From Wuchereria bancrofti (taxonomy: Eukaryota > Nematoda > Chromadorea > Rhabditida > Onchocercidae): a stretch of 64,000 nt of DNA. Positions within the stretch are counted from its first letter, which is position 1. Every line of letters starts with the position of its first letter. Location of the stretch: NCBI GenBank assembly GCA_005281725.1, contig SSBO01000014.1, forward strand, positions 1,525,292-1,589,291. The letters are read 5' to 3'. Below the pieces are notes generated by a model. That model searched no databases and was not told the DNA's origin. It saw only the letters and a program-made list of their open reading frames with translations. The position numbers and the translations under genes are program-made. Positions 50,434 to 63,871 of the stretch are shown piece by piece.

Positions 50434-52475
50434 CCTGAAAATAAAAAGTTAGGCATTATTCGAAAACTAAGACAACAATAAAGGATCAGAAAAGCTACAG
50501 ATTAAGCTAGAAGAAGAGCGCATCAACTAGAAATGATAAATTAGGAAATCCTTTATTTACTGCATGTATCCAGAATACTCCTTGATAAAAGCAGAAAATA
50601 TAAAAATAATAATACAAAATCAGCAAATAGATGACCAGCATGAATCATTTGTGTGAACTTTTATGAGTACGTAACAAACGACAAACGAACGTGAAAACGT
50701 GGAAATGAAAGTGTTGCAATACCAGACACGTTGTAGTTTTCGAACTCTTACTATTGTCACTGTTTCTTTGAGTTTAAATTTTTCTGCAGAAATTTGCAAA
50801 ATTACTGCAGGCAGTAAATATATGGGGAAAAAAAGTAATTCATATGCAAATTGCGATTTAGGTAACAGAAGTGTAATCCTATGTTTCTCACAGTGTGTAA
50901 CCTAACTGAATAAAGAATAGCGTAAAACTGACGTGCGTAACTAATGCACTGTAAAGTGTGCGCAATTAATTCCTATATGATTTTTTTCAGAATTACCATA
51001 AAATGGAACCCACTTATGAAATATATTGACGTATTACTTTAGAAATGAGTAGCAATGTTGCTGAAATAACATTAAAACTTACAATGACATACGATTTACG
51101 TAACAATTACACTGACGCAAGATTTACGCAATAGAGCTTGCAATCCACGCAGACGAAACGCAACACGTAAAGAAGTTCACATGAAAAACGTCCCAAATGC
51201 TTCAGTGCCATTTCGGCTTAGCCCAAATTTCCTCTCAGTTTTAAGTTCCATATTACTTTCATTCTTTCTTACAACTTCCAATTCAGAACTATCTAGCTCT
51301 TGTCTCCATCTCTTAACACATTATATTTAATTTAATATCTCTACTTTCTCATCATTTCGAATACTATATCATTTGTTTCATTCTTTTCTGCAACCATTCC
51401 AGAGCCTCTTTTTCATATTACCAATTCCTAATGTCTCTTCCACTGCAACAGTCTCTAAATATTTGAATTTTCCACTCTGCTACACGACACAAATATATCG
51501 CATTGAAAAATATTCTTGAATGTCAGTGTATTTTCACTTCCCGCAATATTTCGTTTTTCCTTCATCAGATCACGTTTGGTAGAATATAACTCACGCAAAC
51601 GTGACGAACTAATAAAATGGCATGCTGCATATTTGCGTGGAAACCGGAAAGGCGGAAAATTAATAAAGCGACCGGAAAATGTTTGTAGTTTGCTGACATA
51701 CTTTTAGCTTAGAATATACGAGGTGACAAAGTTGAATATCAGAAAGAAATATGCCGGATGAATTGTCAAAGAGAAAGTGCGCAAAGTCAGTTGGACAAAA
51801 TTGTCTCAAATATGTTTGCAGTATGCGTTAGGAAGAAATTAGATATCCAGAAGGAATTCAAGAAAAAAAGTGCTGGAAACCGGGAATGTGTTCTTGAATA
51901 TAGAGAAAGTTAAAATTACTGTCATTCGAATATAATTTAACAATCTAAAAGAAAGAGAGAAGAAGCAAAAAACAGGAAGCGAAAAACAAGAAAGAAAGGA
52001 GCAAAATTAGAAATGAATAATACGTCACAATTGGTTGATTATGTCAATGTAACATAGTAATTAAGGAATGAATTTGAATTTTTCAATGTCTTTATTTCAT
52101 TCTTTTAGTTTACATCTGTGTCAATTTATGTCGTAAAGATGAATGGTCTGAGGGCAGTTAGTCATACAGATATTGATAGAATAACTAATGTTTGAATTAA
52201 TTTTTAATGCATCAAGTTCTTCTTTAATTTTTTGCAAATTTAGCGCAAAATTTTTTTATTTTCACTTCAAAGTTCAAAACTATTACGAGAGGTTTATCTA
52301 TTTCTCCTGTCGTTGTCAATTATTTTCGCGATATTTGTATGTCATGATGCATCATGTTAACGTGAATAGAAGCGGTATTAAATTTTAAAATTTTTACAGA
52401 AATTACTGGAGCTTATCAGGGTATTGTTGTTTTTTTTTAAATTATCTGTCGTATCTTTTAATAACGATAATAACA
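50434..52475. other. Divergent intergenic region between ERLEC1 and the condensin gene
   Basis: It holds both promoters. A TTTTTACAG acceptor consensus at 52391-52399 precedes the condensin ATG by 76 nt. Short open frames at 50705-50905 (a hydrophobic N-terminus and several Cys) and 51555-51707 (basic, coding-like composition) have no family I recognise. I do not call them as genes. Confidence 0.5.
50435..50447 (-). promoter_or_regulatory. Splice acceptor one base before the ERLEC1 ATG
   Basis: On the minus strand TTTTTATTTTCAG is followed by a single G and the ATG. No coding exon lies upstream. A one-base leader after the acceptor is typical of spliced-leader trans-splicing. Confidence 0.55.
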
Positions 52476-55400
52476 ATGCCAAGACGTCGGATATGTATTG
52501 ATGACGATGATGACTTGGATAGTGAGGTAATTTTTCTCTAGACAACTCGTCAATCTATGCTAATAATTTTAAATAAAAAGCTAATAAATTCTTTGTTTTT
52601 AATTAAGTGAATGCGAAAGTGAGGATAAGATGTTTGAGCTAAATTTGAGCGTATCATGGGCTGAATAAATTGAAAATTTCTTGTATTTTGAGTGGTCACA
52701 ACTTCGTTTATTACTTCTTTCTCTTCTAAAGGTTGATCGAACATTTGATGCTTTGGAAAAAGATAGTCGACGTGGCTCACGTCGCAAATCGGCAGTTTTG
52801 CGTACACAGAAGGACGAAGATGAGGAACGGCAGAAAATTTTAATGGATATGAATGCTAGAGCTGTTGAGAAAGGTAAAATCATTTTCGGTCCGTTGATGA
52901 GCTTGCTTTAAATGTATAAAAAATTTTCTATTTTTCGATAGAAAAAAGACTAATTTTTGAATTCATAGATTTTCGGCATTTAAGCTGGGCTGAATTTTAT
53001 TATTTCTAAGCGTTAACTGGATTTTTGCTTCTTTTTGTTTGTCAATCTTTACTTGAACTGTAATCCTAAATAAGATGTTGAGATTCTAGAAAATCCGGCG
53101 AAAAATGAACGTTTACTGGAAGCAATGAAAATTGCTGTTACAAAAGCCAAGCAATTGGCTGCTCGTGCTTTCCAGGAAGATCTTATCGATAGATTACCGA
53201 TGGTTGTTGAAAAAGAACCTCTATATGTAAGCGTTGATTTTTCATAAAAATTTTATTTTTTGATCTGCATTTTCACAAAAAATTTGTCACAAAATTTCAT
53301 GTGATGAATTTAACGGGCACTATTTTAAGAAATTTTTAGCAAGCTGGATCTTTACTCGATGCAAGTGCACGAATTTATTCCTTTCGTGTGGATGCTACGC
53401 ATTTAGAGGCATATGATGTTCGATCAAAGTTAGGGGATAGTAAGTTAATTCTGATTTTTTTTTTAATGGAAGATTTTTTTTTCTTTAATTTTTTTTTAAA
53501 CTTTTCTTAAATTGAAGAAACTATTCCCTAAAATAAAATTTTCCAGAATCTCAGCTCGATAACAGTAAAAATAGTAAGAAAGTTATCTCACTCGATGACG
53601 GTAGTGATAACGGTGATGAAGGAGTGAATTCGGATAATGAAGGAAATACTGGTGAAAAAGTATATTTTCCTTTTTTTCTATATATATATATATATATTGT
53701 ATGTTTGATTTGCCCAGTGAAATAATAAGGTGTTGAGAAAATAAGGTGTTTATCCAGTTCCAATTTATATATTTTGTATTTTGGAACCATTAATGGTAGA
53801 AGTTTTTCTGTTAATTCTTTTAGGAAGGTAAGGATAAGGCGAAAAACAAAGGGCAGTTGGATGAAAGGAACAGTGATTCTGATGGTGGTTTGGAAGATGG
53901 TTCTGCTAAAAAGGATGATACCTATGATGCTGATGATCTTCCGATCTATATTGATGATTCATCTTCCGGAACGGACGATGAACAACCAGTACTGGAAGCT
54001 AGCGACATTTTGAAGAAGTTCACGAATAGATGCGACAAATCTCACGAAAACTGTGTAAAAAGGAGAACAAAGGTAATTATGCTTCGCATGAAAATCTAAC
54101 TTCCACATGCAAATACTTCTATTGTTAAATTTCACGTTTATGTTAAATTCTATGTTTATAATAGAACGACCAGGCTGCTAATAGCCCAGCTAGCGATTGC
54201 CAAATGATTGTTATGAGTAACTTTCTTTCTAAGGTTATTACTTTGTTTTTCTCCATCTTTTTTTCTGTCTCACTTTCGAAGAATGCATTACAGTAATTTT
54301 TTGATCTGTTATCGTCACTACTTTGTTGAAAAATCGATGCTTAACTATAAGTCCATATGCAACATTAAAATTTTTCTTAGAAACTGCAAAATTCTTTTTT
54401 CCTATGATCATGATAATAGATGTAGGGATAGATACATTATAAGTCCGTCCTTAGGTTCCGTAGATTTTAATCTTACTAATGAAAATATTTTACTGCTCAA
54501 TAAAAACGGAATTTATTAAAAATGGTTTTGTGATTAAATTTGTCATTTTAGATAGCGATGGTTGTGTACGATTCATCCGAACTAAATGATACTGAAACAG
54601 GTGCTGAATTCTGTAGCCATTTATACAGTAAGGCAACGCACAACTTTGATGAAGGATCGTCAAGCGGTCTTTTGATGCAAAATGCTGTTACAAGCAAATG
54701 TGGACGTCGTTACCTGGTGCATAATAATTGTCGATGTATTCGTGATCCATGGAATGAAAAAATTGAGGGCGAAAATTTACATGAAATTTGGCGTTCGTTT
54801 TTTGTTCTTTTTTCTTTTTTCAGACATTAAAATTTTTTTTCATCAATTATTTCAAATTCTTATTGTTATTTATTGTGTGCGAATGAGTAATGCTTCCTTT
54901 GTTAAACCTCGGAGTACTAAAAATACTATTTGTAAATTCCATTATCAAATTTTCACGTTTTCTTAACAGTCGTAATTAAAATTTTCTACTATGCATCAAA
55001 AAAAATCTTCCAATGCATTGCGACTGTGTTCACATTCTTAAATAAATAAAAAAAAGAAACTATCCCAAATTACATCATTCTGCACTAAATATCATTATGG
55101 GACCGTTGAAAGTATATTACCACCTAAATGGTTGACAGAAATTGATCGATGTTTTAGAAGCTATCGAAGATTCGGAAAAACTTAATCCATCAAATGTTGC
55201 TGGTGTCGTAAGTAATTTACATGACAATGAACATATATCGACGTTATCACGAGTATGTTTTCAAAAGTGTTCGTTTCTAGAGATTAATTTTAAGAAATAG
55301 AAAAATTGAGTGGTCAAAATGTGATTGTTAGAAGTATTAAAGCCTTTACGAAATTTAGTTTGATTTTTTTTCTTTTTTTGGTTATGTTCGGCAGAATATG

Positions 55401-57575
55401 TTGAAGACGAGAAACTTTACTCCGGCATATTTGGAAATAGCAATTTCTGCAGAATGCAAGTAGCAGTCAGGAAACAACAGTTTTCTTGGATACAACAGCA
55501 AGTACCAGCATGCAGTCAATCCAGAAAAATGTAGAAGCTGTGTTAGAGGAAGCACTTCCCGATAGTGGTAGTAAAGGATTGTTTCAGTGGAGAAGACAAT
55601 TGCAAAAGAAGCTTGGCATGAATTCCGGTCAATTCGTCGCTTTACTGGTTTCTTTTATGAATTTTGGTTTATCCTTTCAGTATCCTATTTAAATTTTTTT
55701 TCTGTTAGTTTTTTTTTTTTGATTTAATCAGTTTGTAGAAATTCACTTCAGTGGTCTAAAATAAAGTTTAGTTAAATTTAGTTTTTCAAAGTAAATTTCA
55801 TCAATCCAATTCAGTTGCTTTAACTTTAACTGCTTTTAGGCCTACTCCTTGCGAGATGTGGATCCATTCGTTCGACGGAGTTTCATTGTACAAGCCATTA
55901 TTCCAGCAAAAAAATCGTATATTAGCAGAATCGCTGATACAAGAAGTGGTTTAACATATGCGCCAATAGCTGATGAATTGGAACCATTCGAAGAGTCGAT
56001 GTGTTGGAAAGTATGCAAGATGAGGTTATACATTAGTTTACACAAAAAATGAATGCATGAATCTGATCATTTTATGTTGGACAGTTTAAAGTTATAGACA
56101 TGAAAATGCAAAACCACAAAATATATAAACAAGACTGTTTAATGTCTGATAAAAAAATATCTATGACAATGACTGTTATTTACTTGTTTTGCTTGTTTGT
56201 AATAATTTATCCTAACAAAGTTAAATGGCTCACTTTTAAGATGGGACGATATGAGTAATGAAGCTCGAGCGAAAACCTTGAAGTCACTACCTGGAGAGCA
56301 TCCTGTATTTAACTACTTTTTTGCACGATCAGCTGAACATTTGTCTGCTGAGGTTTATTTTCATTTCACTTGATGTTATCATCTCTTATCTGTACCAAGA
56401 ATTTCAAAAAATCCGCGGAGTACTCGATTTTTTTTGGTTATGAAAATTTGGTTTCAGAGTGATAATGTGCTTGGCAATTTACCTGTTTTCCGGAGTATAA
56501 TTGAAATTGAAGTCCCGCGTGACGCTATTAAAATGACAGGTGATGATCAGAAAGCGTTGGCAGGAGTACTAGATACTTTTCGAATTGGTCGAGGTGAAAG
56601 TTTGTTTAAAAAAAAGGGCGATGATTTTGGACGAAAAATTGCACAAATTCCAATTGCAACACCGTATGTTTTGAAGTATTAAAGTACACTGCTATTATAT
56701 ATTATCAAATCATTCCAGTGATATTGTTGTTTTCTTTCCTGTTTCGTTTATTTTGTTGGTAGATTTATTTAAATTATATGAATTGGAAGTTTTTTATCTC
56801 ATCAATATCATATTATACTGTACACTTTTATTTACTTTTATTTTGCAGAATACAAAGGCCTGAAATGCAATCTGTTTGGGAACGTGAAAGTATTATTTCT
56901 AAAGAGCAGTCAAGGCCAGCAGTACTATCAGAATCGATTAATGGTCGTTTGATGATAGCAAGTCGTATGGATGATATTAATTCTGAAACAGATGCATGCT
57001 TTGACAATGACACTGATATGGATGCTGATGTGACATCACGTTTGAATGACTTTCATTCAGTTGCCGATGACGTTCGATTGTTTTCATCTAAGCAGGTACA
57101 TCAATCCTTTTCATCTGGTGAAATAAATGGTTTAAAAAACTAGCAAATATTTTTTTTTCTTACTGTTAGTATAATTCATATATATTTTTTTAATTACATT
57201 CTTCACTGTTTAAGGCAGAATTTTCGGAAAGTTTACGATTAGAAAGTGGTATTAGAATTGATCGTATGGATGCAGCTTCAGCATACGGTGATCTCCATTT
57301 TGTTGACGAAAAACGAGTTGCAATTATGGCTTATTCAATAGTAAACGATGAAACACACTGGAAAAAACGAAAGCTTGATAAAGGTTAATAATAAAGATTT
57401 TTCAAGTTTCAATTTATTTAGTATGGTGAAAATGAAACTGTACAGAAGGAAAATTATTTTCAGAAGTTATTGGGGCTGCAAAAGGGAAACCACTAATGAA
57501 ATTGGATAAAGTCGAAAGGAAAAAAGTACATTAGTTTGCATTTTTCTTCAGTTCTCTAAGATTCTTCATATTCTT

Positions 57576-57624
<49 letters not shown>

Positions 57625-60600
57625 TGTGTGTTAGACGTTGCAGATAAGCTTCTGAAGAAAAGTTATAGTGTGGTGCGCAAAAAGTGAGAACCTTTTTACT
57701 CCATAGATTACTAAACAAACTGAAATTTTTGCCAGTTGAGACTTCTAATCCATCTGTATTCCACATTTTAGGTTGGCCTAAGTTCCAGCGAAAAAGGTTT
57801 GATAATGGAATGAGATGATGCTTTCATCATAGTATAGACATAAACATTTGAGATGGCTCTAAAAAATTGCTCAACTCAAATGTCGTATTGAGATATATTT
57901 TTGGAAGTTCCATCCTATCAGTAGAACCTAGATAGGACAGTTTGACGATTAGATTGCATTGATGACCTTATTAAGGGAAGATGCATGTATGGGTGGTCCT
58001 AACTCCCGAATAACTTAATTTAATGGTTTTGCATTAGATGAAAAGTACTTGAGCTTAATAATTTATTGAAGAATTTACAAGTTCTTTGTTGGGTTTTTTC
58101 TAATTTTGATATTCAAAAAGAAAACTTAAATTTTAATTAAATATAACATTATTCAGGCGAAAAAAGAAGAGGAAAAGGAAGTATTCGAAATTGGTGATTT
58201 CGACAATATGCCTCTTGCTGTGATTCGAGACCGGCAAAGACAAACGAAACGTCCGGCTGTACTTGTCAGACGTGAAGATGAAGTTCTGAAGACTAATCGG
58301 ACACGGATCGCTGCTAATTTGTTTTATAAACCGGAGCAATTTTGTCGTCTGGCTCACGTTTTCTCGGTATTTTCTGTCTTGATCTTCAAAATACCGATCT
58401 TCAGTTTTTTGTTCTGATTTTACAGAATGTTTTCTGGAAACTAATAATTGTTGAATATCTTGTTATTACAGGGCGAATGGGAGAATGTGCGTTTTAATCG
58501 ATCAATGTCAGCACCAGTAGATGCTAAAGATGAATGCGTGTCAAGAATGCTACGACAAACCATTAGGGAGGATTTAGATCCTGAAGAAGCGTTAGTTTTA
58601 ATTTATTTCTTTCTTCGAAGTTTAAAATTCTCAGTGAATCAAAATTATATGAAAGTTATAACTCAAATTGCATATTTTAAATTTTACAGAATTAAAGAAC
58701 ACATGTCATGCTTCAACGGTTATTTTGATGATGCATATTCGGAACAGCGATCAATGTCAGTACCTTGTACCAGCGAACCATTTGACGGCCATAACGATAA
58801 TGATTTACTTAGCGAAGTTGCTGCTCAGGATAATGACGATAATGATAGTGTGAGGAACACTTTATTTTGTTATATTTACTGGAATAAATTTTTCTTTTTT
58901 CATCATCACTGTTGAAGTGTTTTTTTTTTACTATTATCGTTATTCAAAAACTTTGTATCTTTTCCATTGGTTATTCAAGGCTTAGATTAGGTACGTAATT
59001 TATCCGTTTTTGTTTAAGAATAAATTTTATGTCTTAAAATATATGTATTAACTTGAGAATGATCGGATATCAAATAGCTATGCAATAGTTATAACACTAT
59101 TAAATTTTATTTAAATTAAAGCATTAGATTTTATGAGTAGTATTGTAATTTGTTTATATTCAAACAAATACAAATCTATTAATTTGTGATTATGACTAAG
59201 CTTTTTATAGACATTGATACCGATGTACGACGTGCCAACAGTGAAAACCACCCAGAGTTTCTATTCTGAAGCCGATTCTGAAGCAGAAGAGGCTGAGGTA
59301 AATATTTAATTTTTATGTGATGCAAATGTGCATAACCGAATGATTTATATTTTATAAAACATGTTGCAGCCTGTTACATGTTTGGGATCAAATATTTTAT
59401 TTTTTGTTCAAAAATATCATCTGGAAAAGAAAAAAGAGAATAAAGTAAAAGAAGGAAAAGATTCTTACACTTTTTCTTCCTTACATATCAGAATAATTTT
59501 TGTTTTATTTTTTTTTTTTTTTTTTTGTTTTAGATTTTTGGTGTGAAATATTCGGTGAGACAACGGCGCATCAATGCACCAGCTGTGAAGCGAGCAATTG
59601 GTACTATATTATCAGATGCGAAAGTAAGTTTTTATATATACTTTTTATTAAATATAGTCTTATTAAAAATATAAGAAATTTTTGTTTTTATTTACTTGAA
59701 ATTCAAGAATGTGATTATTTTTAAGCTTGATGCCGATGCTTTGAATGCTGAACTCTCCGTCGCACGACAACAGGGATTCAGTTTTTTAGATGGTTTGAAT
59801 GATTTGAGCATTTTAAGCGAGGATTCTTATCAGGATTCATTTGATCGCATCGAACTTAGTAGAGAGGAAGAGCAATTGCAGTTGAGGGAAGAGGAGGTGA
59901 TAATTTCAAGGAAGCTTGAGTTTGCTTTTTAGAAGTTGAATTTTGAGCTTTTTGTATTATAATCGAACAGAAATTTAACATTAAAGAATTGAGAAATTAT
60001 ACTTTTTAATTTTAAAGAATTATCTTTTTCTCTATTCCAGGAGATGATCGATGATCCAACATGTGAGCTACGACATGCTGAAGTAACAGTAAAAGATTTT
60101 AGATTAGCCGGTCGACATACATTCTCATCGGTTTTGGCCCAACTTCCTTCGTATTTAGCTGGACGAACTGCTGATGATCTCAGTCCTATTAATGCGTTCT
60201 CAGTGCTTTTGCATCTTTGTAATGAAAATGTTAGTAATTTTAATTATTCGAATTTAAATTTACAAAACAAAAGTTCTTTGCTAATTCTTGATGAAATGGA
60301 AAATTGCTAGGGAAGAAAACTTCTACTCAATTGGCATCGTTTGCAACTTGAGCTCACTTTATCCAATATCCAAGTTGTCAGTTTCATTGTTACCAAAATT
60401 TCTTTCGAAAAAAATCATGGAAAAGACCATCGCCTTTCGAGATTTCCATTACTTTTATCTCATCCTCCTCTGTTATTTCTGAGACAACAGGTATTTGCTT
60501 GCTAATTCAAGTAAGTGACTTACTGTAGGATTATTAATTTTCATATTTCCAGAATTTGGAGCTTCTTCAACGTAGGGATCGTCGTGGCTTGATAATGTCA

Positions 60601-60681
60601 ACAGAAATGGGTGATTTCACTATAATATCTGCCCGACAAAACAGGGTAAATCGTAAACGTACTGCCTCAGAATGTCAATAA
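52476..60681 (+). CDS. dpy-26: Condensin complex subunit 2 (CAP-H/Barren kleisin, DPY-26-like)
   Basis: This kleisin bridges the SMC2-SMC4 heads in condensin I. Twenty-four exons: 52476-52526, 52732-52873, 53090-53226, 53340-53439, 53547-53659, 53824-54072, 54165-54233, 54552-54792, 55158-55252, 55453-55647, 55840-56024, 56241-56352, 56458-56663, 56849-57095, 57215-57383, 57464-57525, 58157-58366, 58472-58590, 58690-58849, 59211-59297, 59534-59623, 59726-59896, 60041-60229, 60553-60681. They give about 1175 residues. Family marks: N-terminal helix ERLLEAMKIAVTKAKQLAAR, then LLDASARIYSFRVDATHLEAYDV; HNFDEGSSSGLLMQ near residue 320; the basic GVKYSVRQRRINAPAVKRAI near 990; and the winged-helix end FSSVLAQLPSYLAGRTADD with SVLLHLCNENNLEL. 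It exceeds vertebrate CAP-H (about 740) through acidic inserts. The end of exon 8 and start of exon 9 (alternative acceptor at 55139) are uncertain. Confidence 0.92.
57578..57623. repeat. Poly(T) tract, 46 nt, in a condensin-gene intron
   Basis: An uninterrupted T run followed by GTGTGTG in intron 16, the longest homopolymer noticed in the window. It may be a slipped microsatellite or the reverse-strand tail of a retroposed copy. Confidence 0.85.
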
Positions 60682-61839
60682 ATAGTTTATTCAATTTTAT
60701 TTATGCTTTATTAGCTATTAAAAATTCACTCAGAGTATCCACTTGTTTTTTAGCTTTACCTTTACTCTGTGGAATTAAACCATGAATGATGTGATGTATA
60801 GTAGGTTCCAACTTTTTGTTCTTTCAAATAACAAAACTCAAAAGGCACTTATTTATACTTGAGCAGTAGATTAATCCGCTAAATATGACAAATGGTATAA
60901 TAATTGTTCAATTTTGATCGCCAGCTTCTGTGAATATATCTGTTATATGAATGAATGAATGCTCATTTTGCTTGTTCGATTAGTTATTCCTGCGTTTTAC
61001 TTCTATGTTAATAGATTATATATAGCAAAATGTTAATTGGATGTTTGGGATTTGGAAAATTTCGAAAAGATGAAAAGGAATGATAATATCAATGTTGCAA
61101 TAGCTGTTAAATATACCTGGTGTTATTGCATAATTTATCGTTACCACAATCTATCATTATTTTACACTTCATTTGTTCCTTCTCTTCATCAAATGCACAA
61201 TTTATCATTTGGATATATCTTTCATCAAATGAAATTTTTATTCATTTTTTTGCTCTTCTACCTTGCGCAGTGTTTTCATCATCTCCACTAATGTGATGCA
61301 TTCAAATTTACAGTGTTTCTTTTCTTTTTGCTGTATTTAGGAAGTAATTTGTTCCCCTCATCAACACATCTACTGTATTTACTGTGAAATATAAAATTTT
61401 CATATATAGAAACACGGAGAAAATTATTGATTGTTTTTTAATCCACTCATAAAATAAATGATTAAAATTATTTATACTGTGCATGAAATGTAATTCAACT
61501 AAACAGCTACAACAAATATAATGTTTAATTATTAAAAAAAAGAGTTTGAATTTTTCTTTCATTTCAGCTAATATTTTACCTTCATCTAATTAACAAATAA
61601 ATGCTTTTACTTGACAAATAACGACTGAACATTAAGATATAAAAAGAATATTCTCAATATTTATGTTATTAGACACTTTTTTTTTTTAATTTTTGTACGG
61701 TGAAAATAATTGGAGCAAAATTATTTATCGCTAATGGAATATGCTGTTTTTCTTTTTTTTTTTAATTTGTTTTAATTTTTAAAATACTCGCAACATTTGA
61801 TTTAATTAATAATATGCTTCATAGATGACATAAAGAAGC
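60682..61839. other. Intergenic region between convergent condensin and guanylate cyclase genes
   Basis: AT-rich, with no supported gene. The condensin stop codon lies inside an AATAAA hexamer (60677-60682). This can hardly be the working poly(A) signal, as cleavage normally follows 10-30 nt later, though a very short 3' UTR is not excluded. Confidence 0.5.
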
Positions 61840-63871
61840 TTACATACTCATAACATTTTCACTTTCTTTGCCTTGCAAAAAATATGTGATGCATTCACCT
61901 TTACCCTGAAAAATTAATGTTTCAACTAAGTCATCCAGGAATAAATGAAGTCAATTAAGAAAGTTAAACATTTTTTGGTCAATTAGAAAAAGTTCATAAA
62001 AATAAAAAGCAAATTCTATAAGATTTAAGGTAATTGTTCAAATCAAATCAAAAACGGGATTTACCTTAACACTAATTTTTCCTCGTTCAATAATTTGAAA
62101 TTGCGGAAAATAGCAATGAAGCAAATTATATGATTGATCACTGATCTCAAAATATTGAACGATTAATTGTTGACATTATTTTGTTAAATGTAAAAACATT
62201 TCCAGAACAAAGTCATGTAAATTTTATAAGTCAATTTTTGTAAATTTTGTAAGTTTTATTATCTTATTTAAGCAAATTTAAATCCAAATTTAAATTTATC
62301 CTCAAAGATTGGAAATGAAAAATGGAGAGAGAGAGAGAGAGAGAGAATGGAACTGATAATTACTTGTATCTCATTTGGTTCACAAGTACTTTCCATTCTG
62401 GATGCCATATTAACTGTATCACCGAAGAGACAGTAACGTGGTGTAATTAAACCGACGACACCTGCTGCTACTGCACCACTATGAAAGCCAATTCGTACCA
62501 TTAATCGTTCTTCGGGTCGATGAACGATTTTAAATTTTGTTACAAACTAAATAATTTCTTTTTAATTTATTAATTTTCATTTTATATTTTGTAAAATAAA
62601 ATTTATCAAAACAAGTCAAAAAGAAAGTGTAAAAGTGGATGAAATAATAATTATTTTATTTCCTTTCTTACTTCCTTATTTACTTATTAATAATAAAAAT
62701 ATTTTACATGTTAACGATGCTAATAATAAATAAAATTTCAATCTGAATTATTTTGTTTTTTTTTTTGTCTTTTTTGTTTGCTTTTTTTTCTTGTTTCATA
62801 ATAAAAAAAATGGCGCTAATTAATTAACCGAGCGCATTTGAAGTGCAATATTACCAATATTCTCGACGTGTGCATAACCATTTTCTTTCGGTAAACCAGA
62901 AACGATCATATATGCATCACCGATTGTTTCAACCTTAGATTTTAAAGTAATTTTTTTCTAAATTATCAAATATCAAATTAACTGTTAAAGTTATTATCAT
63001 ATCATTTAGTTGTTGATCACTCGTTTTTATCTTTGAACAACAGGAAAGGATGGATAGAAAAAGGAAAATTCACAATTGAAATCATTCCATTTTAGTTGAA
63101 TAAAATTGCTCAAATATTTTGAGTTATTCGATTGCAAAAGTTAAAATTACCAAATATTTCAAAGGTTATTGAATTTTTTTTTCTAATATAAAGTAATTAT
63201 TTGTATTTATTGTTAGCACTAATTTGAAACTTTCAATATTTTTATTTTGTACTAAATTAATTATTTTCATATAACTAATCACGTATTTTACATTTAAAAT
63301 ATGCTGTAAAGTTCCTTTTTCCATTAAAAATTTCTCGTTTTCGTCTTTAAATTCAATTTTACAATTAAGACGCAAATTAGTTATTTTTGCAAATATATAA
63401 GTAAAAAACAAAACTCTGAGTTAATTTGGGAATAGAAAATAAAGAAATATGAAACAAAAAGTGAAAAAGTTAAAATACAATCATATTTTATGCAAAAAAA
63501 GAGAAAAAGGAAAACAAAAAAAAAATGACATTTAATAAAATATTTTTCACATTTTCAAATTAATTAAAAAAATTATTTAAAAAATGTCATCTATCAATAA
63601 ATTAATTTATCATTAATTATACTTCCATTAAAACAGTAATTTTCTTCAACAGAATGATTTAATTAATAATTAATTTACCTTGTATGCGTCATGTTTCGAG
63701 ATGATATCATCAAAGCCACTGAAAAGATCATTGAGAAATTTAACAATTTGAAATGGTGTTGAAATGGACGATAATCGAGTAAATCCACGAATATCCGAGA
63801 AAAGTACGGTAGCACATGGATACAATTGTGGTGGCACTTGTCTGCCCACTTTTAAATCATCCGCAATTGAT
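61840..63871 (-). CDS. Guanylate cyclase catalytic domain and C-terminus (partial gene)
   Basis: Makes cGMP from GTP. Five exons are seen in transcript order: 63679-63871, 62829-62933, 62364-62546, 62065-62145, 61840-61905. The gene continues past the right edge, so the N-terminal part is missing. Class III cyclase motifs are intact: [15 protein letters not shown] (first metal Asp), [15 protein letters not shown] (guanine-specifying Glu and second metal Asp), [18 protein letters not shown] (guanine-specifying Cys; transition-state Asn and Arg). The tail reads [26 protein letters not shown], as in nematode receptor-type guanylate cyclases, and ends 11 residues later or less. The receptor type is therefore likely, but the membrane and kinase-homology parts that would prove it lie outside the window. 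Which of the many nematode gcy genes this is cannot be said. Confidence 0.93.
62322..62346. repeat. (GA)n microsatellite in a guanylate cyclase intron
   Basis: About 12 GA units lie about 18 bases beyond the end of the 62364-62546 exon, close to the donor site on the transcribed (minus) strand, where they read as CT. Confidence 0.7.

Noticed and set aside
55395..55452. Extra condensin exon reading NMLKTRNFTPAYLEIAI
   Set aside because: The frame runs into a stop right where the next exon begins in another frame. An acceptor at 55451-55452 gives a continuous frame instead.
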